Positions 41,418-50,035 of a stretch of 64,000 bases of DNA are shown here, piece after piece. Below the pieces are notes generated by a model. That model saw nothing but the letters and a program-made list of their open reading frames with translations, was not told the DNA's origin and did no database searches. Every line of letters begins with the position of its first letter. Position 1 is the first letter of the stretch. This stretch comes from Azospirillum oleiclasticum (GTDB lineage Bacteria; Pseudomonadota; Alphaproteobacteria; Azospirillales; Azospirillaceae): assembly GCF_013423485.1 (NCBI RefSeq), contig NZ_JABFFR010000028.1, positions 97,432 to 161,431 on the forward strand, given 5' to 3'. Made by a program: the position numbers and the translations under genes.

Positions 41418-42007
41418 GGGCGAATGCGGCCCACCGCGGTGAAACCGCCGCCGGCGGGTGCCAGCACCACCATCTCCCCCTGCTGCGGGAAGACGCCGGT
41501 CAGCGCGGTGATGTTCACCTGATGGGTGACCATCAGCCGGTTGCCCGGCCCCCGCCAGGAGGCGACGAGGCGGCGGGCGGCGTCCGTCTGCGCCTCGCGG
41601 TCGCCCTGCCCGTCGAAGAAGGAGTTGACGGCGGGCTCCACCCGCACCGGGGCGACGGCCATCAGCTCGGCCGTCTCAAAGCTGCGGCACCAGACGCTGG
41701 TGAGCGCCTCGTCCACCCGCACCCCCTCCCGGCGCAGCCGTTCGCCGGCGGCGCGCGCGTCCGCCCGGCCGGCGTCGGACAGGTTGCGCTGGGTGGCGCA
41801 GTCGCCCAGCCGGAAACCCGGCGGGTCGCCGGTGCCGGGCACGGTGGCGGCGTGGCGCATCAGGATGACGTGCCCGCCCCGCGCCAGAGCGGCCCAGGCC
41901 GCCGCCTCGCTTCCGGTGGCGGCGGTGGCGACGGCGGGTGCCCCGGCGAGCAGGGCCAGCAGGGCGGACAGCAGGAAAAGGCGGCGGCGGGCGAACCTTG
42001 CGGGCAT
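41414..42007 (-). CDS. Exported histidine phosphatase family protein
   Basis: A 197-residue secreted protein of the phosphoglycerate-mutase-like superfamily. A signal peptide (~1-29, ending ATA) is followed by the catalytic ILMRHAAT motif (usually RHG or RHA), a second Arg in AAGERLRREG, TSVWCRSFETAELM and the second His in VTHQVN. It is related to the small SixA/Ais group; the substrate is unknown. It is translationally coupled to the SNase-like gene (4 bp overlap). Confidence 0.82.
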   Translation of the reverse strand: MPARFARRRLFLLSALLALLAGAPAVATAATGSEAAAWAALARGGHVILMRHAATVPGTGDPPGFRLGDCATQRNLSDAGRADARAAGERLRREGVRVDEALTSVWCRSFETAELMAVAPVRVEPAVNSFFDGQGDREAQTDAARRLVASWRGPGNRLMVTHQVNITALTGVFPQQGEMVVLAPAGGGFTAVGRIRP

Positions 42008-42080
42008 GGCGCCGTTGTCCTCATGAACCGTTGGTCTCGACCATAACAGTAATGCCGCAACGACGGGGGTCCATCGCACC

Positions 42081-43556
42081 ATGCCGCCTTTGGGAACCAT
42101 CGCCGCATCCTGGCGCCGCGGGGGCGCGCTCGCCGCCGCCGTCCTGCTCGCCGCCTGCGCGGTCAACCCGGCGACGGGGGAACGCCAGTTCACCGGGCTG
42201 CTGCCCTCCGGGCAGGAGGCCGAGCTCGGCGCGTCCGAGCATCCGAAGGTCGTCGCCCAGTTCGGCGGCGCGTACAAGGATCCGGGGCTGACGGCGCTGG
42301 TCGACCGGGTCGGCGCGCGGCTGGCCGCGGTGACCGAGCGGCCGCAGGGGCCCTGGACCTTCACCGTGCTGGACAGCGACGTGGTGAACGCCTTCGCGCT
42401 GCCGGGCGGCTATGTCTACCTGACGCGCGGCCTGCTCGCCCTGGCCGAGGACGAGGCCGAGGTGGCCGGGGTGATGGCGCACGAGATGGGCCACGTCACC
42501 GGCCGCCACACGGCGGAACGGATGAGCCAGTCCACGGTCGCCGGGGTGCTGACCGCGGGGCTCGGCGCCGTGCTCGGCAGTCCGATCCTGGCGCAGGCGC
42601 TCGGCCTCGGGTCGGAGGCGGTGCTGGCCGGCTATTCCCGCGGGCAGGAGCTGGAGGCGGACGGGTTGGGCGTTCGCTACCTCGCGGCGGCCGGCTACGA
42701 CCCGATGGCGATGGCGAGTTTCCTGGAGACGATGCGCCGCTTCGACCAGTACCAGTCGCAGGTCGCCGGGCGGGAGGCGTCCGGCTTCGACTTCTTCGCC
42801 ACCCACCCGCGCACCGAGGAGCGCGTGCAGCAGGCGGCCGACCTCGCCCGCAAACAGACGGCGGGTGCCGGCGAGCGGCCCGCGCAGCCCTACCTCGCCG
42901 CCATCGACGGGGTGGTGTGGGGCGACAGCCCGGAGCAGGGGCTGGTGCGCGGGCGGGAGTTCGTGCACCCCGTGCTGGGCTTCCGGTTCGAGGTGCCGGA
43001 GGGCTACACGCTGCTCAACGGCACGCAGCAGGTGATCGGGCGCGGCGAAGCGGGGACCGCGCTGATTTTCGACACGGCACCCGCCGGGGGAACCGCCGAC
43101 CCGGCCGCGCACATCTCGGGCACCTGGGCGGCCGGGGCGCCGCTGGTCGGCCTGGAGCCGGTCACCATCAACGGCATGCCCGCCGCCACCGCGGTGACCA
43201 GCGGCCGGACCGACCAGGGGGCGGTCGATGTGCGGCTGGTCGCCATCCGCATGGCGCCCGACCGCTTCTACCGCTTCACCTTCGTGGCCCCGGAGGGCGG
43301 GCTGTCGCGTGTCGATGCGCAGTTCCGGCAGATCGCCTCCAGCTTCCGCCGGATCACCGCGCAGGAGGCGGCGGGTTTCCGGCCCCGCCGCGTGCAGGTG
43401 GTGACCGCCGGCCCCAACGACACCGCGGCGACGATGGCCGCCCGCATGGGGCAGGAGCCGCGCGCCGAGGATCTGTTCCGCATCATCAACGACCTGCCGC
43501 CGGGCACGCCGCTGCCGGCGGGCCGGCCGGTGAAGATCGTGGCGCCGGCGGGCTGA
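42081..43556 (+). CDS. M48 family lipoprotein metalloprotease (BepA/LoiP-like)
   Basis: A 491-residue zinc protease. The lipobox LLAAC places Cys26 as the lipidated residue. The HEMGH motif has zinc ligands His134 and His138 and catalytic Glu135; the third ligand is the Glu in GQELEADGLGVRY (~191). The C-terminal ~190 residues are a beta-rich domain, including HPVLGFRFEVPEGYTLL, followed by a LysM-like end (TAATMAARMGQEPRAEDLFRIIN). The BepA family degrades misfolded outer-membrane proteins. It is divergent from the phosphatase gene and convergent with the DUF938 gene. Confidence 0.9.
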   Translation: MPPLGTIAASWRRGGALAAAVLLAACAVNPATGERQFTGLLPSGQEAELGASEHPKVVAQFGGAYKDPGLTALVDRVGARLAAVTERPQGPWTFTVLDSDVVNAFALPGGYVYLTRGLLALAEDEAEVAGVMAHEMGHVTGRHTAERMSQSTVAGVLTAGLGAVLGSPILAQALGLGSEAVLAGYSRGQELEADGLGVRYLAAAGYDPMAMASFLETMRRFDQYQSQVAGREASGFDFFATHPRTEERVQQAADLARKQTAGAGERPAQPYLAAIDGVVWGDSPEQGLVRGREFVHPVLGFRFEVPEGYTLLNGTQQVIGRGEAGTALIFDTAPAGGTADPAAHISGTWAAGAPLVGLEPVTINGMPAATAVTSGRTDQGAVDVRLVAIRMAPDRFYRFTFVAPEGGLSRVDAQFRQIASSFRRITAQEAAGFRPRRVQVVTAGPNDTAATMAARMGQEPRAEDLFRIINDLPPGTPLPAGRPVKIVAPAG

Positions 43557-43560
43557 GGGC

Positions 43561-44190
43561 TCACCCCGTGCGCCGGAACAGCACGGTGAGGTTGTTGGCC
43601 GGCATCGCCACCACGTCGGCCAGCGCCAGCCCGTGGTCGCGCGCCGCCGCCTCCACCGCCTCCAGGTCGCGCACACCCCAGGACGGGTCGCGGGCCTTCA
43701 GGTCGGCGTCGAAGGCGGCGTTGGACGGGGCGGTGTGGGCGCCGCCGCGGCGGAACGGGCCGTAGAGCAGCAGCGGCCCGCCCGGTGGCAGCACGGCCCC
43801 AGCCCCGCGCAGCAGCCCCAGCCCGGCCGCCCAGGGGGCGATGTGGATCATGTTGATGCACACCACGGCGTCCGCGCTCTCCAGCGGCCACGGGTGGGTT
43901 GCGGCGTCGAGCGCCAGCGGGGCTGTCAGGTTCGGCAGGGCGGCCTCCGCCCGCCAGCCCTCGATGCTGGCGCGCAGGGCCGGGTCGGGGTCGCTCGGCT
44001 GCCAGGTCACCCCCGGCAGGGCGGCGGCGAAATGCACCGCGTGCTGGCCGGTGCCGCTGGCCACCTCCAGCACCAGCCCCGCCGCCGGCAGCGAGTCTCG
44101 CAGCACGGCCAGGATGGGATCGCGGTTGCGGTCGGTGGCCGGGGCGTGGCGGCGCGGGTCGGCGGGGACGAAGGGGTCGAACTGGCTCAT
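43561..44190 (-). CDS. DUF938 family SAM-dependent methyltransferase
   Basis: A 209-residue class I methyltransferase of the DUF938 type. The N-terminal PADPRRHAPATDRNRDPIL, the SAM loop VLEVASGTGQHAVHFA, WQPSDPD and the CINMIHIAPW motif are characteristic. The substrate is unknown. The two final ORF residues end four bases from the M48 protease stop on the opposite strand. Confidence 0.86.
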   Translation of the reverse strand: MSQFDPFVPADPRRHAPATDRNRDPILAVLRDSLPAAGLVLEVASGTGQHAVHFAAALPGVTWQPSDPDPALRASIEGWRAEAALPNLTAPLALDAATHPWPLESADAVVCINMIHIAPWAAGLGLLRGAGAVLPPGGPLLLYGPFRRGGAHTAPSNAAFDADLKARDPSWGVRDLEAVEAAARDHGLALADVVAMPANNLTVLFRRTG

Positions 44191-44233
44191 CGGTTCTGGC
44201 TCATGGGGCGGGTCTCCCGGCCGGACGCGGGCG

Positions 44234-44587
44234 TCAGGCCTTCTTCACGAACTCCGACTTCAGGTTCATGGCGCCGATGCCGTCGATCTTGCAGGCGATG
44301 TCGTGCCCGTCGACGGCGTCCACCAGCCGGATGTTCTTCACCTTGGTGCCGCCCTTGACCACCAGCGACGACCCTTTGACCTTCAGGTCCTTGATCACGG
44401 TCACGCTGTCGCCGTCGCTGAGCGGGTTGCCGTTGGCGTCACGCACGCCCGGCCGGACCTCGTCGGCGGGTGCGGCGGCTGCGGCCTGGGGGTTCCATTC
44501 ATGGGCGCACTCCGGGCAGATCCACAGGCTGCCATCCTCGTAGACATGCTCGGAGCCGCAGTTCGGGCACTTCAGGTCGTCGGTCAT
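44234..44587 (-). CDS. phnA: Zinc-ribbon protein PhnA/YjdM
   Basis: A 117-residue protein of the PhnA (YjdM) family: N-terminal zinc ribbon (Cys-x2-Cys in CPNCGSE and CPECAHEW), then an SH3-like barrel with DGDSVTVIKDLKVKGSSLVVKGGTKVKNI. Despite the name it is not phosphonoacetate hydrolase; the role is unclear. The ATG at 44587 (MTDDLKCPN) gives the family N-terminus. It follows the transporter gene on the minus strand by 72 bp. Confidence 0.9.
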   Translation of the reverse strand: MTDDLKCPNCGSEHVYEDGSLWICPECAHEWNPQAAAAAPADEVRPGVRDANGNPLSDGDSVTVIKDLKVKGSSLVVKGGTKVKNIRLVDAVDGHDIACKIDGIGAMNLKSEFVKKA

Positions 44588-44659
44588 CGTTTTCCCCAAG
44601 TCAGGTGGGGGCACTCTAGTGCAGCGACGGTGCGAAAGGGAAACGCGCTAAGCGCAGGT

Positions 44660-45832
44660 TCAGCCATGGGCCGCCCGTGCGCGCAGGCCGCGGCCGGACA
44701 GCGCCGAGCCCAGCGCCAGCAGCAGGGTGCCCAGCATCACCGCGCCCGCGGCCCCGGCGAGCGCCACGCCGTAGCTGCCGGTCGCCTCCACCGCCAGCCC
44801 GGCCGGCAGCGGCCCCAGCACCTGCCCGACGCTGTAGGCGGTGGTCAGCGCCCCGATGATCCGCGCGGATGCCCCTCCGGAGAGCTGCCGGCCCAGCCCG
44901 AAGGCCAGCCCGACGATGCCCACGAAGGTCCCGCCATAAAGCGCCGCCGACAGCAGCCCGCCCGCCACCCCCAGCCCGGCGAGCGGCAGCAGGATGCCCA
45001 CCGCCTGCACCGTGTGGGCCAGCATCAAGGCCCGCCACAGCCCGAGCCGCCGGCCGGTCCAGGCCCACAGGGCGGGGGAGACGGCGGCGGCCAGCCCGGT
45101 GACCATCCAGGCGATGCCACCCAGCGCGGCGGTGTCGGGCATGCCCTTGAGGATCGCCACCAGGAAGGTGCCGGTGACGATGTAACCGGCGCCCTCCAGG
45201 AAATAGGCGGCGGTGAGCAGCAGCAACGGCGCCGACAGCCAGCCGCCGCCCGCCGGCGTGTCGGCCGCCTTGGCCGCCGGGCGTGGCTGGTCGGTCATGG
45301 CACTCCAGGAGACCGGCGCCAGCACGGCGCAGATCAGGCCCAGCGCCAGCCACTTGCCGCTCCAATCCAGAACCCCGCCGCTGAGAGCCACAAACAGGCC
45401 GGATCCGGCGATTCCGATGCCGACGCCGGAATAGAGCCATCCCGCCCGGTTCTCGCGCCCGGCGCGGGCCAGCGCGTCCAGCGTCATGGCGATGCCCAGC
45501 ACGAACATGCCGGCGCTGGCGACGCCGGAGACGAAGCGCAGCACCGACCACGCCACCAGGTCGGTGGTCAGCCCCATACCGGCCGTGCTCGACACGCTGG
45601 CGACCAGCGAGACGCGGAAGGCCCAGGTGCGCGGGGCACCCTGCGGCACCAACCCGGTGACCACGGCGCCCAGCAGGTAGCCCAGGAAGTTGATGGACGC
45701 GATCAGCCCCGCCTCCCCCACGCCCAGCCCGGCTTCGGCCTGCATATAGGGCAGGATGGGGGTGAAGGCGAAGCGCCCGATCCCCATGGCGATGGTCAGC
45801 GCCAGAAGCCCGCCCAGCAGCACCCGGATCAT
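44660..45832 (-). CDS. YbfB/YjiJ-type MFS transporter
   Basis: A 390-residue inner-membrane protein with 12 predicted helices. The N-terminal GGLLALTIAMGIGRFAFTPILPYM motif is the hallmark of the YbfB/YjiJ MFS group. The substrate is unknown. GGAGG lies seven bases upstream of the ATG at 45832; an upstream in-frame ATG at 45892 lies in the divergent control region. It is divergent from the LysR gene, a typical regulator-target arrangement. Confidence 0.86.
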   Translation of the reverse strand: MIRVLLGGLLALTIAMGIGRFAFTPILPYMQAEAGLGVGEAGLIASINFLGYLLGAVVTGLVPQGAPRTWAFRVSLVASVSSTAGMGLTTDLVAWSVLRFVSGVASAGMFVLGIAMTLDALARAGRENRAGWLYSGVGIGIAGSGLFVALSGGVLDWSGKWLALGLICAVLAPVSWSAMTDQPRPAAKAADTPAGGGWLSAPLLLLTAAYFLEGAGYIVTGTFLVAILKGMPDTAALGGIAWMVTGLAAAVSPALWAWTGRRLGLWRALMLAHTVQAVGILLPLAGLGVAGGLLSAALYGGTFVGIVGLAFGLGRQLSGGASARIIGALTTAYSVGQVLGPLPAGLAVEATGSYGVALAGAAGAVMLGTLLLALGSALSGRGLRARAAHG

Positions 45833-45909
45833 GAGCAGCCCTCCACGGAAACGGTCCAGGGAGCATGACCCGGCCGCACCCCTCATTTCCAATGAAACTT
45901 CCGCATGGT

Positions 45910-45928
45910 ATCATTCACTTTCCGTGAT
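45910..45928. promoter_or_regulatory. LysR-type operator (ATCA-N11-TGAT)
   Basis: ATCA (45910-45913), eleven bases, TGAT (45925-45928): a symmetrical T-N11-A box of the kind bound by LysR regulators. It lies 14 bp upstream of the lysR start and in the 110 bp gap shared with the transporter gene. Confidence 0.55.
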
Positions 45929-45942
45929 GGCAGGAGGCGGGG

Positions 45943-46863
45943 ATGGATCTTCCGGCGTTGCGCGTGGTCAAGGCGGTGGCGGACACCGGCAGCGTCAGCC
46001 GTGCGGCGGAAAGCCTGAACTGCGTCCAGTCCAACGTGACCGCGCGGCTGAAGCGGCTGGAGGAGGAGCTGGGCGTGCCGCTGTTCCTGCGATTGGCCCG
46101 CGGCATGGAGCCGACGCCGCCCGGACGGGTCCTGGCCGACTACGCCGACCGTGTGCTGCGGCTGGTGTCGCAGGCCCGCCTGGCGGTGGCGGACGCGGCC
46201 GGGTGCGGGGTTCAGCTCAGCATCGGCACCATGGAGACGACGGCCGCCGTGCGCCTGCCGCCGGTGCTGGCGCGCTTCCACGCAATCCGCCCGGACGTGG
46301 AGATGACCGTTCAGCCCGGCAACACACAGGACATGCTGGCCCAGGTGCTGGCCGGCCGCCTCGACGGCGCCTTCGTCTCCGGGCCGGTGGAGCATCCGGA
46401 GCTGCTGGCCGAGCCCGCCTTCGTGGAGGAGCTGGTGCTGGTGGAGGCCGCCGCCGCCCCGCCGGCGGGCGGCGGCGGCTGGACCCTTCTGGCCTTCCGG
46501 CCCGGCTGTGTCTACCGGGCGCGGGCCGAAGCCGCCCTGCGCGCGGCGGGGCGGGTGCCCTTCCGCGTCATGGAATTCGGGGCGCTCGACGCCATACTTG
46601 GATGCGTGGCCGCCGGGATGGGCATCACCGTGCTGCCGCGCGCGGTGGTGGAGCGCGACCCCTGGGCGTCCCTGGTCGCCGCGCGCGACCTGCCGGACGA
46701 CCAGGCGCGCATCGCCACCCTGTTCGTGCGCCGTCGCGACGCCATGGAAACCGGCGCCATGCGAGCCTTTCGCAAGGTGGCGGGGATGGCGGGCGATGCC
46801 GGGGGCGCGACACCAGCGCCCACAGCGCGCGCGGGGTTGATGGTGCCGGATGCGGCGTGCTAG
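45943..46863 (+). CDS. LysR-family transcriptional regulator
   Basis: A 306-residue LTTR. The N-terminal winged helix-turn-helix reads LRVVKAVADTGSVSRAAESLNCVQSNVTARLKRLEEELG (~5-44), ending in the LFLRLARGMEPTPPG hinge. The effector domain (~90-285) is of the periplasmic-binding fold with LSIGTMETTAAVRLPPVLARFH. GGAGGCGGGG lies upstream of the ATG. It probably controls the divergent YbfB-type transporter and itself through the ATCA-N11-TGAT box. Confidence 0.9.
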   Translation: MDLPALRVVKAVADTGSVSRAAESLNCVQSNVTARLKRLEEELGVPLFLRLARGMEPTPPGRVLADYADRVLRLVSQARLAVADAAGCGVQLSIGTMETTAAVRLPPVLARFHAIRPDVEMTVQPGNTQDMLAQVLAGRLDGAFVSGPVEHPELLAEPAFVEELVLVEAAAAPPAGGGGWTLLAFRPGCVYRARAEAALRAAGRVPFRVMEFGALDAILGCVAAGMGITVLPRAVVERDPWASLVAARDLPDDQARIATLFVRRRDAMETGAMRAFRKVAGMAGDAGGATPAPTARAGLMVPDAAC

Positions 46864-46950
46864 GCAGAACGCGGTGCTCTTTGGGTGAATGCTGGCCGAT
46901 CCGCCGCGTCCGCATCGCGCGGGGCGGGGCGGCCGAGGGGAGAATGGAAC

Positions 46951-47283
46951 ATGCCGTATGTCGTTACGGATGACTGCATCCGCTGCAAGTACACGGATTG
47001 CGTGGAGGTGTGCCCGGTCGATTGCTTCTACGAGGGGGAGAACATGCTCGTCATCCACCCCGACGAATGCATCGACTGCGGCGTGTGCGAGCCGGAATGC
47101 CCGGCCGAGGCGATCGTGCCCGACACCGACGGCCGGGCCGAGGCGTGGATGCAGCTGAACCGCGAGTATTCGGCGCAGTGGCCGAACCTGACCCGCAAGA
47201 AGGATTCGCTGCCCGACGCCGACGAGTACAAGGGTGTCGGAGATAAGTACACGAAGTTCTTTTCGCCCAAGCCCGGCGGCTGA
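46951..47283 (+). CDS. fdxA: Seven-iron ferredoxin FdxA
   Basis: A 110-residue ferredoxin with one [3Fe-4S] and one [4Fe-4S] cluster. By comparison with Azotobacter FdI, Cys9, Cys17 and Cys50 hold the 3Fe cluster and Cys21, Cys40, Cys43 and Cys46 the 4Fe cluster; Cys12 and Cys25 are extra. The C-terminal ~50 residues (AEAWMQLNREYSAQWPNLTRKK) are typical of the FdxA group. It is a low-potential electron carrier. An ATG with GGGGAGA upstream starts it and a UUCG hairpin follows, so it is monocistronic. Confidence 0.95.
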   Translation: MPYVVTDDCIRCKYTDCVEVCPVDCFYEGENMLVIHPDECIDCGVCEPECPAEAIVPDTDGRAEAWMQLNREYSAQWPNLTRKKDSLPDADEYKGVGDKYTKFFSPKPGG

Positions 47284-47289
47284 CGCTGA

Positions 47290-47313
47290 AACCGCCCGCT
47301 TCGGCGGGCGGTT
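47290..47313 (+). terminator. UUCG-tetraloop terminator hairpin after fdxA
   Basis: AACCGCCCGC pairs perfectly with GCGGGCGGTT around TTCG, seven bases after the stop. The T tract is only TTCATGTTG, but the UUCG-capped ten-pair stem is very stable. Confidence 0.75.
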
Positions 47314-47390
47314 CATGTTGCCATGCAAAAATTACGGCACGGCCATCGCGCCGCAGCATCCGTTTGCAGCGGGCGCGGCGCGGACTCCCT

Positions 47391-47420
47391 TTGTAACTGC
47401 GTCGTAACATCGCTATAATG
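47391..47420 (+). promoter_or_regulatory. Probable carD promoter
   Basis: A perfect -10 TATAAT (47415-47420) with TTGTAA as -35 (47391-47396), 18 bp apart. This is the best sigma-70 match in the window. It would leave a leader of about 170 bases before the carD ATG. The rest of the 315 bp gap between fdxA and carD holds the fdxA hairpin and no gene I can support. Confidence 0.65.
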
Positions 47421-47598
47421 GTGGGAGGAGCCGGCCTCCGCGCCATTGCCGGTCTTCCCTTCGACCAAAGGCCCGTGACTTCCATCGGCGCTGCGGAACC
47501 CTCCTCCCCGCGGCGTGCTGGTCGATCCGGGGTCTTTTTCGTCCCGTTCCACCGGGGCGGCAAAATGGCGTGATCGCGAGCAGTGAGAGCGAACCCAC

Positions 47599-48099
47599 AT
47601 GTCGAACAAGCTTGAGTTCGAGGCCGGTGACTTCGTGGTCTATCCGGCTCATGGCGTCGGCCGCGTCGAAGGTATCGAGACCCACACCATCGCCGGTTTC
47701 GAGGTCCAGCTCTATGCGATCACCTTCGAGAAGGAACGCATGACGCTGAAGGTGCCGGTCACCAAGGCGCGGAACTCGGGCTTGCGCCGTCTCAGCTCCA
47801 AGGACCGGATCAAGACCGCGCTGGAGACTCTGCAGGGCCGCTCGCGCGTGCGCCGCACCATGTGGAGCCGCCGCGCCCAGGAGTACGAGGCCAAGATCAA
47901 CTCGGGCGACCCGGTGTCCATCGCCGAGGTGGTGCGCGATCTCTACCGCGGCGCCGACCAGTCCGACCAGTCCTACAGCGAGCGCCAGATCTATCAGGCC
48001 GCGCTCGAGCGCCTTGCCCGTGAGCTGGCCGCCGTCGAGAAGATCGACGAGTTCAAGGCCACCGAGCGTCTGGAGCAGGTGCTGCAGAAGGCCGCCTGA
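47599..48099 (+). CDS. carD: CarD family transcriptional regulator
   Basis: A 166-residue RNA-polymerase-binding regulator. The N-terminal RNAP-interacting domain has FEAGDFVVYPAHGVGRVEGIE and LKVPVTKARNSGLR (~5-65). The helical C-terminal domain (~75-160) binds DNA at the upstream edge of the bubble and stabilises open complexes, especially at rRNA and stress genes. All conserved elements are present. An intrinsic terminator follows at 48180. Confidence 0.95.
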   Translation: MSNKLEFEAGDFVVYPAHGVGRVEGIETHTIAGFEVQLYAITFEKERMTLKVPVTKARNSGLRRLSSKDRIKTALETLQGRSRVRRTMWSRRAQEYEAKINSGDPVSIAEVVRDLYRGADQSDQSYSERQIYQAALERLARELAAVEKIDEFKATERLEQVLQKAA

Positions 48100-48179
48100 G
48101 CGAAAAAGGGGTGCCGTGGCGCCCCCATCGCGATTGCGGTGATTTCGCCTTTCTTCGATCGGCACCGCCGCTTAGACTT

Positions 48180-48210
48180 CGGCCCCAGGGGTTCCTCCTG
48201 GGGCCGTTTT
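48180..48210 (+). terminator. Intrinsic terminator after carD
   Basis: CGGCCCCAGG (48180-48189) pairs perfectly with CCTGGGGCCG (48197-48206), loop GGTTCCT, followed by TTTTC. It lies 81 bp past carD and just before the pseudo-phosphatase gene. Confidence 0.88.
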
Positions 48211-48225
48211 CATAGGCGCTGCGCA

Positions 48226-49035
48226 ATGCCAGGAACCGACAAGTTCGCCGATCTCGGCCGGCCCCGCCGCATCTGGGCCGTGGGTGCGATCCATGCGCAG
48301 ATCGATCGCCTCGGCGGCGTGCACGAGCTGATCGCCTCGCGCTTCCAGCCGGGCGACCGCATCGTCTATCTGGGCAACATGATCGGCTGGGGCACCGCCG
48401 TCATCGAGACCATCGACACGCTGCTCGCCTTCCGGCGCGCCGTCCTGGCGGCACAAGGTGCCATGGCCGGCGACGTCGTCTATCTGCGCGGCGGGCAGGA
48501 GGAGATGTGGCAGAAGCTGCTGCAGCTCCAGTTCGCCCCCAACCCCGGCGAGGTGTTCGACTGGATGCTGCGCCAGGGCGTCGCCCCGACGCTCGCCGCC
48601 TATGGCGGGCTGGCGGAGCTGGGCATGGCGTCGGCCCGTGGCGGGGCGATGGCGACCGGCCGCTGGACCCAGTCGATGCGCGCCGCCATGCAGGCCCATC
48701 CCGGTCACGAGAACCTGTTCAGCGCGCTCCGCCGCGCCGCCCACGCCGGCCCGACGGAGGCCGGCGGCGTGCTGCTGGTGAGCGCCGGCGTCGATCCGAG
48801 TCGACCCTTCGGCCACCAGGGGGACAGCTTCTGGTGGGGCGGTGCCGGCTTCGCCCGCATCGACGAGCCCTATGGCGGCTTCCGCCGCGTCGTGCGCGGC
48901 TTCGATCCGGCCCGACAGGGCCTGCGGGTGTCGGACTTCACCGCCACGCTGGACGGCGGCTGCGGCTTCGGCGGCCATCTTGTCTGCGGCTGCCTGTCCC
49001 CCACCGGGGAAATCCTGGACCTGTTCCAGGTCTGA
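48226..49035 (+). CDS. Degenerate metallophosphoesterase-like protein
   Basis: A 269-residue protein aligned by eye with PP2A-like phosphoesterases. The fold-defining order is kept but the metal motifs are lost: GDxHG reads GAIHA (AVGAIHAQIDRL), GDxxDRG reads GNMIGWG (VYLGNMIGWG), and GNHE reads GGQE (YLRGGQEEMW). A later GxGH-type segment (LVSAGVDPS) also differs. It therefore probably does not hydrolyse phosphate esters and may be a binding or scaffold protein. The ATG at 48226 (MPGTDKFADLG) has a weak ribosome-binding site. It lies downstream of the carD terminator. Confidence 0.75.
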   Translation: MPGTDKFADLGRPRRIWAVGAIHAQIDRLGGVHELIASRFQPGDRIVYLGNMIGWGTAVIETIDTLLAFRRAVLAAQGAMAGDVVYLRGGQEEMWQKLLQLQFAPNPGEVFDWMLRQGVAPTLAAYGGLAELGMASARGGAMATGRWTQSMRAAMQAHPGHENLFSALRRAAHAGPTEAGGVLLVSAGVDPSRPFGHQGDSFWWGGAGFARIDEPYGGFRRVVRGFDPARQGLRVSDFTATLDGGCGFGGHLVCGCLSPTGEILDLFQV

Positions 49036-49072
49036 CAGCCGGAACGGTGATCGGCGCCGGGTCGCCGCGCCC

Positions 49073-49861
49073 ATGACGTCGCGCACCATCGCCGTCGAGA
49101 AGGATATGGTCACAGTGGACATCCCGCGGATATTCACCATCACCGAAAGCGCCCACCGCATCCACAACCCGATCACGCCCGATAAGCTCGCCACGCTCGG
49201 TGCGGCGCTGCGTATGGAGGCGGGAACCCGGGTGCTCGACCTCGGCTGCGGCTCGGGGGAGATGCTGTGCACGTGGGCGCGCGATCACGGCATCACCGGC
49301 ACCGGCATCGACATGTGCCGGTTGTTCACCGAACAGGCGAGACTCCGTGCCGTGGAACTCGGCGTCGCCGACCGGGTCGCGTTCATCCATGGCGACGCAG
49401 CCGGGTATGTCGCCGACGAGAAGGCCGATGTGGCGGCTTGTGTCGGCGCCACCTGGATCGGTGGCGGAGTCGCCGGCACCATCGGGCTTCTGGGACGGAG
49501 CCTGCGCCCGGGAGGGATCATCCTCGTCGGCGAGCCCTTTTGGCGGAAGTCACCGCCGACGGAGGATGTCGCCAGGGGGTGCCTTGCCAACTCGATCGCC
49601 GATTTCCTCCTGCTTCCGGACCTTCTCGCGTCGTTCGGGCGGCTCGGCTGCGACGTCGTCGAGATGGTCCTTGCCGATCAGGACGGCTGGGATCGGTACG
49701 AGGCGGCCAAATGGCTCACCATGCGGCGATGGCTGGACGCCAATCCCGACGATGAACTCGTGGGTGAGGTTCGAGACAGACTGACCGTGGAACCCGTGCG
49801 TTACGCCACCTGCACACGGGAATATCTGGGTTGGGGCGTGTTCGCTCTGATGATGCGGTGA
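49073..49861 (+). CDS. SAM-dependent methyltransferase
   Basis: A 262-residue class I methyltransferase. RVLDLGCGSGEMLCTWARDHG (motif I), GTGIDMCRLF, VAFIHGDAAGYV, CVGATWIGGGVAGTIGLL and LRPGGIILVGEPFW are clear. The gene appears less GC-biased than its neighbours. I keep the ATG at 49073 (MTSRTIAVE). A second ATG at 49106 (MVTVDIPRIFTIT) begins exactly where the conserved sequence starts and may be the real one. The substrate is unknown. It follows the pseudo-phosphatase gene by 37 bp. Confidence 0.82.
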   Translation: MTSRTIAVEKDMVTVDIPRIFTITESAHRIHNPITPDKLATLGAALRMEAGTRVLDLGCGSGEMLCTWARDHGITGTGIDMCRLFTEQARLRAVELGVADRVAFIHGDAAGYVADEKADVAACVGATWIGGGVAGTIGLLGRSLRPGGIILVGEPFWRKSPPTEDVARGCLANSIADFLLLPDLLASFGRLGCDVVEMVLADQDGWDRYEAAKWLTMRRWLDANPDDELVGEVRDRLTVEPVRYATCTREYLGWGVFALMMR

Positions 49862-50035
49862 TTGTTCCGCGGAAAGCCGATGATCGATCAGCGCCTTGAT
49901 TGCCGGCTCCATCGCACCCTCGTGCGGTGGACTGACCGCGTGAGGCGGTTTGCCGGACGTTCCGTGGCCTCTCCGACCCCCGATCCATGACCCGGTGAAG
50001 CGCCGCTCGCGCAGCTGTGATCGCGTGTGTCTTCT
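49862..50035. other. Non-coding region upstream of the rpoH control region
   Basis: Together with the promoter region the gap from 49862 to 50208 is 347 bp. I see no gene here. An open minus-strand frame crosses it (KPPHAVSPPHEGAMEPAIKA), but it continues into the methyltransferase shadow and has no recognisable domain, so I do not call it. It could be a decayed gene remnant. Confidence 0.4.
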
